This document shows, piece after piece, positions 51,731 to 59,861 of a stretch of DNA of 64,000 nt. Origin of the DNA: Paraburkholderia sp. Tr-20389 (lineage in GTDB: Bacteria > Pseudomonadota > Gammaproteobacteria > Burkholderiales > Burkholderiaceae); NCBI RefSeq assembly GCF_017104565.1, contig NZ_JAAGPD010000016.1, positions 62,001-126,000 of the forward strand, given 5' to 3'. The notes under the pieces were generated by a model, which was not told the origin of the DNA, made no database searches, and worked only from the letters and a program-made list of their open reading frames with translations. The position numbers and the translations under genes were made by a program. The stretch's first letter is position 1. The number at the start of each line of letters is the position of its first letter.

Positions 51731-52588
51731 ATGCCCGATCCTTCGCAATTCGACATCGACCGGACCAATCCGAACCGGTGGACGGTCACCTTCAACAATC
51801 CGCCGATCAACATGTTTACGCCTGCCACGATCGACGAATTCGCCGCGCTAATGACCGACCGCGAGGCGGACCCGTCCGCGAAGGTCGTGTTGTTTCAGTC
51901 GGCGAATCCCGATTTTTTCGTCGCCCATCTTGACGTAGCCAAAGCAGCCGAACGGCCGGAGGTGCTGGGACTGTGGCGCGACTGCGTACTGCGCCTCGCG
52001 TCAACGGCGGTCGTGAGCATCGCCAAGATTCGCGGCCGCACGCGCGGCATCGGTAACGAGTTCGTGCTGGGCTGCGACATGCGCTTCGCCAGTCTGCAGA
52101 ATGCGATATTCGGCAACCCGGAGGTCGGCGTCGGCCTGGTCCCGGCCGGCGGCGCGCTGGAATGGCTCCCGCGCGTGGTCGGCCGCTCGCGGGCACTCGA
52201 AATTGCCCTCAGTGCCGATGATTTCGACGCCGCCGTCGCCGAACGATATGGCTGGGTGAACCGCACGCTGGACGATGCCGACCTCGACTCCTTTGTCGAT
52301 ACGCTTGTCCGGCGTCTGGCCACATTCGACCGTGAAACGCTCGGCACAGCGAAAGCCCAAATCAATCGTTTCGGAGTGCCGACGGCTGCAGAACTTCAGT
52401 CGAGCATTGACCTGTTCTTCCCGGCCCTGGCCTCGCCAGCTGGGCAGGCCCGCCGCGCCAAGCTCCGTAACTTGGCCTATGGCGTGCCGAGCGACTTCGA
52501 AATGAACTTCGGCAGATACCTGCCTACGCTCGGGCAGACGGGTGACGGTGACGCAAACCCGCCGCTCACTGGCGCGCTGAAGGATTGA
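51731..52588 (+). CDS. Enoyl-CoA hydratase/isomerase family protein
   Basis: A 285-aa crotonase-fold protein. VTFNNPPINMFTPATIDEFAAL is the N-terminal family block; SIAKIRGRTRGIGNEFVLGCDMRFAS forms the oxyanion-hole region, and GNPEVGVGLVPAGGALEWLPRVVGRSRALEIAL follows with a glutamate in the place of one catalytic residue. The usual GGG near the oxyanion hole is RTRGIGNE, so activity may differ from true hydratases. CAGGAGAAGCGCC precedes the ATG at 51731. Confidence 0.85.
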   Translation: MPDPSQFDIDRTNPNRWTVTFNNPPINMFTPATIDEFAALMTDREADPSAKVVLFQSANPDFFVAHLDVAKAAERPEVLGLWRDCVLRLASTAVVSIAKIRGRTRGIGNEFVLGCDMRFASLQNAIFGNPEVGVGLVPAGGALEWLPRVVGRSRALEIALSADDFDAAVAERYGWVNRTLDDADLDSFVDTLVRRLATFDRETLGTAKAQINRFGVPTAAELQSSIDLFFPALASPAGQARRAKLRNLAYGVPSDFEMNFGRYLPTLGQTGDGDANPPLTGALKD

Positions 52589-52665
52589 GCCTTTGCGAGC
52601 CAATCGTGCTACCCCCGGCGAGCGCCGCATTCGCACCCAGGGCTCCCGGGCCCGCAGGCGGCGTC

Positions 52666-53259
52666 TCAGTCATTCGAGCTGCTGCGGCGCCCGCTGTCCG
52701 GCGCGTCGACGAGCGTGCGCCGACCCACGTCGAGGATTTCGTCGGCGAAGGCCGGATCTGTGCCGGCGACGGCGCGCGACAGCACAAGTGCCCCTACCAT
52801 CTGATTGAACGCTGCCATCGCGTCGCGACGGGTTTGTTCCGTCGACGCGCCGTCCGTGGCAATCATGCCAGCCAGCCGGTCGAGATACACGGCGAGGCCG
52901 CGCGCAAAGGACGAACGCGCCTCGTCGGTCATCCGGGGAACGTCGCCCGCGAAGCCGGACAGCGGGCACCCGGTCTCGATGTCGTCGCGATGCGAGGTCG
53001 ACAGATAGCGCGCCGCCTGCTTCTCCAGACTTCCGGCGTTTGGCGCATCCGCATAGTCGTGCATCGCCTTTTCCATCACCGCGGCGACCAGCGCGTCCTT
53101 CGACTTGAAGTGGTTGTAGAAGCCGCCCTGCGTGAAGCCAGCTTCCTTCATCAACTCGGCCAGCCCCACAGCATCAACACCGCGCGCCCGGAACAGCCGT
53201 TCGGCAGCCGCAACGATTGCGTTCCGGTTCTCGGCGGCCTGCTGTCGTGTCACACCCAT
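52666..53259 (-). CDS. TetR-family transcriptional regulator
   Basis: A 197-aa TetR protein. The N-terminal HTH is ENRNAIVAAAERLFRARGVDAVGLAELMKEAGFTQGGFYNHFKSKDALVAAV, the form seen in regulators of short-chain dehydrogenases and quinone oxidoreductases; the helical ligand domain has CPLSGFAGDVPRM and MVGALVLSRAV. It is divergent from the SDR gene at 53584. The 324-bp gap has an exact inverted pair of 15-bp motifs (53303-53317 and 53359-53373), the probable operators. Confidence 0.9.
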   Translation of the reverse strand: MGVTRQQAAENRNAIVAAAERLFRARGVDAVGLAELMKEAGFTQGGFYNHFKSKDALVAAVMEKAMHDYADAPNAGSLEKQAARYLSTSHRDDIETGCPLSGFAGDVPRMTDEARSSFARGLAVYLDRLAGMIATDGASTEQTRRDAMAAFNQMVGALVLSRAVAGTDPAFADEILDVGRRTLVDAPDSGRRSSSND

Positions 53260-53302
53260 CGATCCCTCCCTTATCTAGACGATCGCGTCGATTGGAAAAC
53301 AC

Positions 53303-53317
53303 AATGTCGATCACCAT
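53303..53317 (+). promoter_or_regulatory. TetR operator candidate, left half of inverted pair
   Basis: AATGTCGATCACCAT, the exact inverse of 53359-53373. Within the wider site TGTCGAT-CACC-ATTGACA is itself nearly palindromic. Confidence 0.6.
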
Positions 53318-53358
53318 TGACATGCCCGGATCGCGCTGACAGAATGCACCACAAGACG

Positions 53359-53373
53359 ATGGTGATCGACATT
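53359..53373 (-). promoter_or_regulatory. TetR operator candidate, right half of inverted pair
   Basis: ATGGTGATCGACATT, the inverse of 53303-53317, 41 bp away, in the divergent promoter region. Confidence 0.6.
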
Positions 53374-53583
53374 GACATGAGTGTAGCCGACTTTCGCGCA
53401 GAACGCGAAGCAACGTCGGCTTCGGATGGCGTTCTACTGAGGTCTTTGAGGCCGCCGGGCGGGGCGAATTGGCGCCACCGGGCGGTGCAACGGTTCGGTA
53501 AGCAATGGCAGGTTTGTTTTCACCGGATCACACGCGCGCGGCGAGCCGGCGCGCATGCGATTCATCATGCGAAAGGATGAGAG

Positions 53584-54288
53584 ATGAAGATCGAAGGTGC
53601 AGTTGTTTTCGTGACGGGCGCGAACCGCGGGCTTGGCCTCGAGTTCGCGAAACAGGCGCTTGAAAGAGGCGCGCGCAAGGTCTATGCGGGCGCGCGTGAT
53701 CCGGCCAGCGTGACGCTGCCGGGCGTGGTGCCCGTCAAGCTCGACGTGACCGATCCGGCGGCCGTGGCTGCGGCCGCCGACGCGGCGCGCGACGTCACTC
53801 TGCTGATCAACAACGCGGGCATTGCGCGGTACGGCAGCCTGATGGACGAGGGCGCGCCCGAGGCGTTGCGCGATCACTTCGAAACCAACGTGTTTGGGAT
53901 GCTGTCGATGTCGCGGGCGTTCGCGGGCAAGCTCGCAGCAAATGGCGGTGGAGCGATCCTGAACGTGCTGTCCGTCGCGAGTTGGATGAACCGGCCGCTC
54001 CTCGCGGGTTACGGCGTGTCGAAGTCAGCCGCGTGGGGGCTGACCAATGGCCTGCGTCATTCGCTGCGCGAGCAGCACACGCAGGTCGTCGGGCTGCATG
54101 CCGGATTCATCGATACGGATCTGACGAGCGGCCTGGAAGTAGCGAAGGCGACGCCGGCCGACGTCGTGGGCCAGGCCTATGACGCGATAGAGGCCGGAGC
54201 GGAGGAAGTGTCCACCGACGAGTTCACGCGGCAGGCGAAGGCCGGTCTGTCGGCAGGCATCTATCTGGACGAGCCGCCGCCGCGCTGA
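53584..54288 (+). CDS. Short-chain dehydrogenase/reductase
   Basis: A 234-aa classical SDR. FVTGANRGLGLEFAKQALERG is the cofactor motif; LLINNAGIARYG is the NNAG motif; LNVLSVASWMNRPLLAGYGVSKSA carries the catalytic serine and YxxxK pair. AAAGGATGAGAG precedes ATG 53584. It is the probable target of the divergent TetR regulator and may act with the alpha/beta hydrolase encoded 117 bp downstream. Substrate unknown. Confidence 0.9.
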   Translation: MKIEGAVVFVTGANRGLGLEFAKQALERGARKVYAGARDPASVTLPGVVPVKLDVTDPAAVAAAADAARDVTLLINNAGIARYGSLMDEGAPEALRDHFETNVFGMLSMSRAFAGKLAANGGGAILNVLSVASWMNRPLLAGYGVSKSAAWGLTNGLRHSLREQHTQVVGLHAGFIDTDLTSGLEVAKATPADVVGQAYDAIEAGAEEVSTDEFTRQAKAGLSAGIYLDEPPPR

Positions 54289-54405
54289 AGCTGCCGGAGC
54301 GCCTGAGCACATTTCGACCGCAATGAATAGCGACACGCCTGACAGAAGGATCGCCGCCCTAGGCAGCGCCACGGTGCGCGTGTCGCGCCAACTGGAGATT
54401 GAACG

Positions 54406-55248
54406 ATGACTGGCAATAACCACAACACGGCCCCGACACGTTTCGTGGAGGCAGGGGGCGTCAAGTATGCGTACAGACGATTCGGCGCTGACACCGGGAC
54501 GCCGTTAATCTTGCTGCAGCACTTTCGCGGAGGACTTGACCATTGGGACCCGCTCGTGACGGACGGCCTCGCCGAAGGGCGTCCCGTTATCCTCTTCAAC
54601 AATGCGGGGGTGGCGAGTTCGAGCGGGGAGACGCCGGACACGGTCGATGCGCTGGCCGACGACGTCGCAATTTTTGTCAAGGCGCTCGGACTTCCAAAGG
54701 TGGACGTCCTCGGCTTCTCCATCGGTGGCTATGTCGCGCAGGCCTTCGTGCTGCGGCATTCCGATCTCGTCAGGCGCTTGGTGCTCGTGGGCACAGGCCC
54801 GCGGAACGGGGAATTGCGCAGCGACCCTCGCGTCTCGCAGGTCGCGGGCAATCCGACGCCCACCCTCGAGGACTTCCTGTTCCTTTTCTTCTCGCCGTCC
54901 GAGCGAAGCCAGCAGGCCGGACGAGCATTCTGGGAGCGACGGCACCTGCGCAAGGACGCCGATCCGCCTTCCTCACCCCAGACGATGATGGCGCAGGTCG
55001 CGGCAATCATGGAGTGGAACAAGCCGCGCGGCGACCGCTATGCCGCGCTGAAGACGATCAAGCAACCGACGTTAGTAGTGAACGGCAGCAACGACGTCAT
55101 GGTTCCGACGATCAACTCCTACACGCTAGCCCAGCGCATTCCTGACGCACAACTCATCCTCTACCCCGACGCCGGGCACGGGGCGCATTTTCAGTACCCT
55201 GAGCTGTTCGTAGCGCACGCCAAGCTCTTTCTGGACTCCACTGATTAG
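54406..55248 (+). CDS. Alpha/beta hydrolase
   Basis: A 280-aa hydrolase with the canonical fold: LILLQHFRGGLDHWDP (HG-like oxyanion strand), VDVLGFSIGGYVAQAF with the nucleophile serine in GFSIGG, PTLVVNGSNDVMVPTINSY with the acidic residue, and YPDAGHGAHFQYPE with the catalytic histidine. Ester or lactone hydrolysis, or a non-haem peroxidase, is possible; the sequence does not decide. It is probably expressed with the SDR gene upstream. Confidence 0.88.
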   Translation: MTGNNHNTAPTRFVEAGGVKYAYRRFGADTGTPLILLQHFRGGLDHWDPLVTDGLAEGRPVILFNNAGVASSSGETPDTVDALADDVAIFVKALGLPKVDVLGFSIGGYVAQAFVLRHSDLVRRLVLVGTGPRNGELRSDPRVSQVAGNPTPTLEDFLFLFFSPSERSQQAGRAFWERRHLRKDADPPSSPQTMMAQVAAIMEWNKPRGDRYAALKTIKQPTLVVNGSNDVMVPTINSYTLAQRIPDAQLILYPDAGHGAHFQYPELFVAHAKLFLDSTD

Positions 55249-56091
55249 CGATCGGATGGGAACGGGCGTGGTTGATCGCCCGTCTGAGACCCGACATGTC
55301 CGACTAGGAGTTACTGGGCTGCCGGCGAAGCCCGAAAGCCATCGATGATTTGGAACAGTGAAGACACGAACGCCGACGCCACATTGGGTGACGAAGAGCG
55401 TTCGTCGTTAACATTCGGATGGCGGGTTACGGGGCGGAGCTGACGACTGAACGTCGGACCGACGACGCATGTGAACGACGGCTTATGGCGGGGAACAAAC
55501 CTAAACGATAGCACCAATTCGAGAACGCTCTGCAGATCGGACATTGAGACCTTCAATGGCTACGCACCGGCAACTGACGCGAACGGGAACTAACGGCCCA
55601 GAAGCGGCCGTTCGACGTCTGCAGGAAAATCGTCGACAATGGCGCTACGCGGGCCAAGTACAACAATGAGCGATGTCCAGTCGCTTCGCCAGGAACCTCG
55701 GGTGGGAACCCGTTCCCGGCCATCCGCGATGCGGGGTTCGTTGACGGCTTCCAGAGCAGCAGACAATGGCTGGGCGTTGACGACCTGAACGACGGAGTTG
55801 AGCGGCATCTCCGCCAGCAGACTGCACGGATGATTGAGCCGCTCGTGCTCGAACTCGACATACGCCTACCGCATTGCCATCAACACCGCCGTGCGAAACC
55901 TCGCCCCTGGATCGAGGTCTGGCATAACCCGCGCTGGCCCGCCACGCAGGATGCCCACTATCGACGGGCGAAAGACGTGCTCACGCCAAAGCTGATAACG
56001 CACGGCCTCCTCGATCGGAAGCAACAGCCGCCCTAAAGTTTCTCTTCCGAGGGTCGATAAGACGCACTGGACCATAACGGCAAGAAAAATA
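55249..56091. other. Gene-poor region with one short repeat copy
   Basis: 843 bp without a supported gene. It contains a plus-strand copy of the short repeat (55594-55642). Open frames here are short, lack ribosome sites and overlap each other. Confidence 0.45.
55594..55642 (+). repeat. Short cassette repeat, 49 bp, outlying plus-strand copy
   Basis: Begins CGGCCCAGAAGCGGCCGTTC and ends CGTCGACAATGG, matching the array copies (closest to 41499-41548) but 13 kb away and in the opposite orientation. Confidence 0.72.
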
Positions 56092-57408
56092 ATGAGCATC
56101 GAGACTCCCCTCACCGAGCGCGTCAACAGTGTTTACGACGACGTGCTCGGAATTCTAGATAACCAGACCGTGACGCTGGCGTCATTCAACAATGAGCAGG
56201 TGCAGAAGGACGTTTTATTTAGCTGGTTTGACGTAGTCGTCGGCACGCTGGAGCGTGCAGAGACATCTGCCCTCGACCCCGCGATGAAGGCCCTGCACTG
56301 GTCAGGAATTTCAAACCACGTTGTTACATTAGAGAACGTCCGGAACAATGCACGTCAAAGCGGGGCGGCGTGGCTGCAGTCGGGTTCGGCGCAAGCGTTT
56401 TCCGCGTTGTGGGGCATTCGATCTGCACTGGTGTGGCTTATACCTGTGTCGGCAGATGCTTTACAGGCTCTGAGCCCTGGCGTCGAAGAGATAATCTCTC
56501 AGGCGCATTACGTGCAATCGGCTGCGAAACTGGCTTTCGAGTCAAAGCGAGAAGTCGAAAAAACCGAGACGTCCGCGAAAAAACAGTTGGATGATCTGCA
56601 AAACATCGTCGAAGAAGTCAGGGGTCACGAGCGCGCTGCAGCAACAGCAACGACCTCGGCCTCGGCCAGCGCAGCAACCGCCGAATCGCAGAAAGATCTG
56701 GTTTCTCAATACATGCTTGAATTGGCCGAATCGGTGACGACGAAAAAAGAACTGTTCGACGAATTCGAAAAGTATCGAGAACAGGTTGAGGGAACGCTTC
56801 AAGGAGCCAGCAAGGTCGCGTTAGCGAAGTCTTTCGAACGAAGGCGCGCTGCGCTTACGAGAGCCCAGTATGGGTGGGCCAGCGCGTTCACTATGGGCAT
56901 CCTCGCTCTGATCGGCGCGGGGATCTACATTACCCACGAACTGATCAGTAGCGTCCCATTGATTCCAACAGCAGCAGTGTTCTCGTCCGCCGCGTCGGCA
57001 GCGGGTGCGTCGGCCGGCCTCGAAACCGGTGTCGCATTGAAGGGACAGCTTGCCGGATTTGTGGGCGTACTGCTTCGCTTTTTCGTTCTCAGTCCCGTTA
57101 TCTGGTTCACCTGGTTTTCTGCGCGCCAGTACGGACACTGCCTCAGACTCGTTGAGGACTACGCCTTCAAAGAAGCCGCTGCGCACGCTTTCGTCGGCTA
57201 CCGTAGCGAGATGGGCGACGATGCGGACATGATAAAAATGTTGCGCGAGAACGCGATCAAGAACTTCGGCTCAAACCCGACGCGAGTACTGTCGAAAGAC
57301 GAACCGGTTACCCCGCTCAATGACGCCATCGAACGTGCAATTGAGAAGGTTAATCCTGACAAGCTGATCGAATTGCTGAAGGACGCTGTCTCTTCGGTCA
57401 AGAAATAA
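56092..57408 (+). CDS. Coiled-coil membrane protein, hypothetical
   Basis: A 438-aa protein, not recognised. Residues 1-140 are soluble with aromatic clusters (LFSWFDVVVGTLERAE, SALVWLIPVSADALQALSPGVEEIISQAHYVQ). About 140-250 form a long coiled coil (KREVEKTETSAKKQLDDLQNIVEEVRG, then Ala/Thr-rich repeats). Two membrane helices follow (about 262-282 and 321-342), then a soluble C-terminal tail. It resembles in architecture coiled-coil/TM proteins found in accessory regions. It is convergent with another membrane protein at 57554. No catalytic motif was seen. Confidence 0.7.
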   Translation: MSIETPLTERVNSVYDDVLGILDNQTVTLASFNNEQVQKDVLFSWFDVVVGTLERAETSALDPAMKALHWSGISNHVVTLENVRNNARQSGAAWLQSGSAQAFSALWGIRSALVWLIPVSADALQALSPGVEEIISQAHYVQSAAKLAFESKREVEKTETSAKKQLDDLQNIVEEVRGHERAAATATTSASASAATAESQKDLVSQYMLELAESVTTKKELFDEFEKYREQVEGTLQGASKVALAKSFERRRAALTRAQYGWASAFTMGILALIGAGIYITHELISSVPLIPTAAVFSSAASAAGASAGLETGVALKGQLAGFVGVLLRFFVLSPVIWFTWFSARQYGHCLRLVEDYAFKEAAAHAFVGYRSEMGDDADMIKMLRENAIKNFGSNPTRVLSKDEPVTPLNDAIERAIEKVNPDKLIELLKDAVSSVKK

Positions 57409-57553
57409 CGGATCGCATGTGGCACATGAGATTGCGTTCCGCAATAAATGTTTTGGCAGCACGTTTCGTTGATCCACACATCCAATGCCTATTCAGGTAA
57501 CCGACCGGGCATTGGATTGTGCTCGCTCACGGCAGCCTACCACTGCATATACT

Positions 57554-58033
57554 TCACACGCCAAGTGGATTTTGAATTGTGCTTCTGATCGTGTAGCGGT
57601 TGTACGCGTCGTTAATCGCTCGTTCCATCCGAGCACCTTGGAGGATGCCATCGGCTTTAGACTGCGCGATCAGGGTATTAAGTTGTCGAGCGGCGCATTT
57701 GACGGCGACAGTATGCTCGCGGTCGTCCTGGTCGATACGAAACAGATATAAAGCTAAGGTTTCGGCGGGATATGCACGAAAAGGCATTTCGGCGTCCTCG
57801 AACAGCTTGCGCATATTGCCAGCGGTCCGCTTACGAGCGTACGCGTGCCATGCGATCGAGGATGTGATGCTGTCTAGTACAGCGTATAAAACGCGCCCAC
57901 CGATCAGCACGCCTGCCGCTGTCCAGAAGTCTCTTTGATGGCCGCCGATAAACCATGTCCAAATGCCAGCGAGCACCAAGTATGGTATGAGCGCTACACC
58001 ACTAAACCACATTTTGGATTGGGTCTCTTCCAT
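57554..58033 (-). CDS. Two-helix membrane protein, hypothetical
   Basis: A 159-aa protein from ATG 58033. N-terminal helices MWFSGVALIPYLVLAGIWTWFIGG and FWTAAGVLIGGRVLYAVLDSITSSI, then a soluble tail (LYLFRIDQDDREHTVAVKCAARQLNTLIAQSKADGIL). Not recognised; pattern similar to small membrane proteins in accessory DNA. It converges with the coiled-coil gene at 56092 with a 145-bp gap; a shared function is possible but not shown. Confidence 0.65.
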   Translation of the reverse strand: MEETQSKMWFSGVALIPYLVLAGIWTWFIGGHQRDFWTAAGVLIGGRVLYAVLDSITSSIAWHAYARKRTAGNMRKLFEDAEMPFRAYPAETLALYLFRIDQDDREHTVAVKCAARQLNTLIAQSKADGILQGARMERAINDAYNRYTIRSTIQNPLGV

Positions 58034-58445
58034 CGACTGCCCCGATTTTACAGTGTTGGGGAGGATGATCAACCTCCTCAATCTGAGCTGTCAATAGTCT
58101 GCCTGACCCGCCGGGACAGCCTCGACATGCGGCTCAGCTATAGATCATTGCCTCGAACGGTGATTTCAGCGGTTGCAATATGGCATCGGTCGAGACGATT
58201 GACTGCAACGATGACTGTGTGCTGACCGTCGCGCTTGGACGCGCGCCGCAGTGTGGTCTGCGCGGACAGTCAATGAGGCTTCAACAAAGGCTGTTGAAAC
58301 CAAGTTGCTCAAACCGGTTGCTCTATTTTTTCGAAAGAGCCATGTAGTAGTCGGCAATATTATCTCCGGAGCTTTTCGTGATCCGATTGAACGCTCGTGC
58401 CCATGGCCAGAAGTTCCTGCCAGCGGTGGGCGTTCGCTAAGGTAC

Positions 58446-58511
58446 GAATGGCGGAAGAGCGACCTGAAGCTGCCTCACGAACGCCTGCGCCTGAACGTCA
58501 GCTCAGGCCGA
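58446..58511 (-). repeat. Long-form cassette repeat (66 bp), outlying copy
   Basis: Plus strand begins GAATGGCGGAAGAGCGAC and ends CTGAACGTCAGCTCAGGCCGA, closely matching the 48582-48646 copy in the same orientation. Confidence 0.75.
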
Positions 58512-59150
58512 TATCGAGTCAATGGGTTGCCCCATTCACCGGCGAGATTGCAAATAGCCATCTACGCTGCGAGCGCACGCCAGCAGACTATCGGTCGTCG
58601 CCGACACGTTCCGAGACCCACTGCACGCACTGAAGGCGGCAAACATTCCGAATGTATTTCATGCTACGAAGGGTTCAAGTCTCAAGCTTGCACGGGCTTC
58701 TTTTTGTCACGGTGTTTGGCCGGGCGAATGGAGATGACGGGGCAAGAGGGTGCTTCGATTTGTCGATCTGGCTGTGCGAAGTGTCATGGCGATATCGCTG
58801 CGCTTCATCTAACGTAGAGTTGTTGGCGCCCGCGCGCTCGTCCGTCGCGAGTTAGTCGTGATGTGCCAGCGCAGCGAGGAAATTGCTGCGCAGAGAAACG
58901 CGACGCTCATCGGGCCCTAGGTCTCGGCTCCGCGGGGCGGGCGAAAGAGCTATGAAATACCGCAACGATGAATACCCATGGTCGACCCTGCGCGAAGGCG
59001 AATGATACGTGAAACATTAAAAGAAGCTTTCATTTTTCAGGGTCTATTGCACGGTCATTCAGCGGCGTTTCTGAGTCTATTGCTCAATTTCTGGGGTCTA
59101 TTGTGCAGGGACACCTGGAGAGTCGAGGCTTGCTCTCATTTCACCTTGAA

Positions 59151-59169
59151 TTATTGAACGATCAGTCAT
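59151..59169 (+). promoter_or_regulatory. TetR operator candidate, copy 1
   Basis: TTATTGAACGATCAGTCAT, 13 bp before the tetR start; identical to 59830-59848. The core TGANNGATCNNTCA is palindromic. Confidence 0.75.
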
Positions 59170-59181
59170 AAACTCGGCTCT

Positions 59182-59814
59182 ATGACCGATACCACTGATT
59201 CCAGGCGCGCGCCCGCCGCGAAAGCGGAAACCGCAGGCGCGCGTGGCCGTCCGCGCGAATTCGACACGGATGCCGTGCTCGCCGCCGCGAGCAAGGTGTT
59301 CTGGCGTCAGGGCTTCCACGCAACCTCCGTCGACGATCTCTGCAACGCCACAGGCGTGCTGCGCGGCAGCCTGTACGGCGTGTTCGGCGACAAGCACGGC
59401 ATCATGATGGCGGCGCTCGATCACTACGCGGAAAGCGCGGTCAATGGTCTGGTCGAACGCCTGAATGCCAACGTGCCGCCCGAAGTCGCGCTGCGCAATG
59501 CGCTGCTGCATCACACGCGCGTCACGTCGTCGCTGACGGGCTGCTTCATCACCAACAGCACGCTCGAATTGCTACCCGAAGACGAACTGCTGCACGCGAA
59601 AATCCGCGCCATCCAGCGGCGTGTCGTCACGCTGCTGGCGGCCGCCGTGATTCGCGGGCAGGCGGCGGGCGTATTCAACGGCGACCTCGACGAAAAGGCG
59701 GTCGCCGATTTCCTGCTGTGCGTAACGCAAGGCCTGCGCGTGCTCGGCAAATGCAAGCGCAAGGAAGACGAACTGAAAGCCGTCGTCGATGTCGCCATGC
59801 GTGCGCTGACCTGA
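59182..59814 (+). CDS. TetR/AcrR-family transcriptional regulator
   Basis: A 210-aa TetR regulator. GRPREFDTDAVLAAASKVFWRQGFHATSVDDLCNATGVLRGSLYGVFGDKHGIMMAAL is the HTH; the ligand domain is helical (LTGCFITNSTLELLPEDELLHAKIRAIQ), with a C-terminal part typical of regulators of drug efflux. It starts 13 bp after an operator-like repeat and is followed by an MFS pump with an identical repeat at its start. Autoregulation and repression of the pump are likely. Confidence 0.92.
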   Translation: MTDTTDSRRAPAAKAETAGARGRPREFDTDAVLAAASKVFWRQGFHATSVDDLCNATGVLRGSLYGVFGDKHGIMMAALDHYAESAVNGLVERLNANVPPEVALRNALLHHTRVTSSLTGCFITNSTLELLPEDELLHAKIRAIQRRVVTLLAAAVIRGQAAGVFNGDLDEKAVADFLLCVTQGLRVLGKCKRKEDELKAVVDVAMRALT

Positions 59815-59829
59815 AAATTTTTTGCCGAT

Positions 59830-59848
59830 TTATTGAACGATCAGTCAT
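59830..59848 (+). promoter_or_regulatory. TetR operator candidate, copy 2
   Basis: TTATTGAACGATCAGTCAT, identical over 19 bp to 59151-59169, between the tetR stop (59814) and the pump start. Confidence 0.75.
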
Positions 59849-59861
59849 GAATGAGAGGTGC

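Larger units (their letters stand above)
53260..53583. other. Divergent tetR/SDR intergenic region
   Basis: 324 bp holding the paired operator candidates; no gene supported. Confidence 0.5.
58034..59181. other. Gene-poor region with a long repeat copy
   Basis: 1.15 kb without a supported gene. It holds the long repeat at 58446-58511 and three TCTATTG-containing motifs at about 59041-59107 (GGTCTATTGCAC, GAGTCTATTGCTC, GGTCTATTGTGC), probably a decayed mobile-element or operator remnant. Confidence 0.45.

Noticed and set aside
58251-58817. 188-codon plus-strand frame
   Set aside because: It runs straight through a long repeat copy (58446-58511), and its residue composition is not protein-like.
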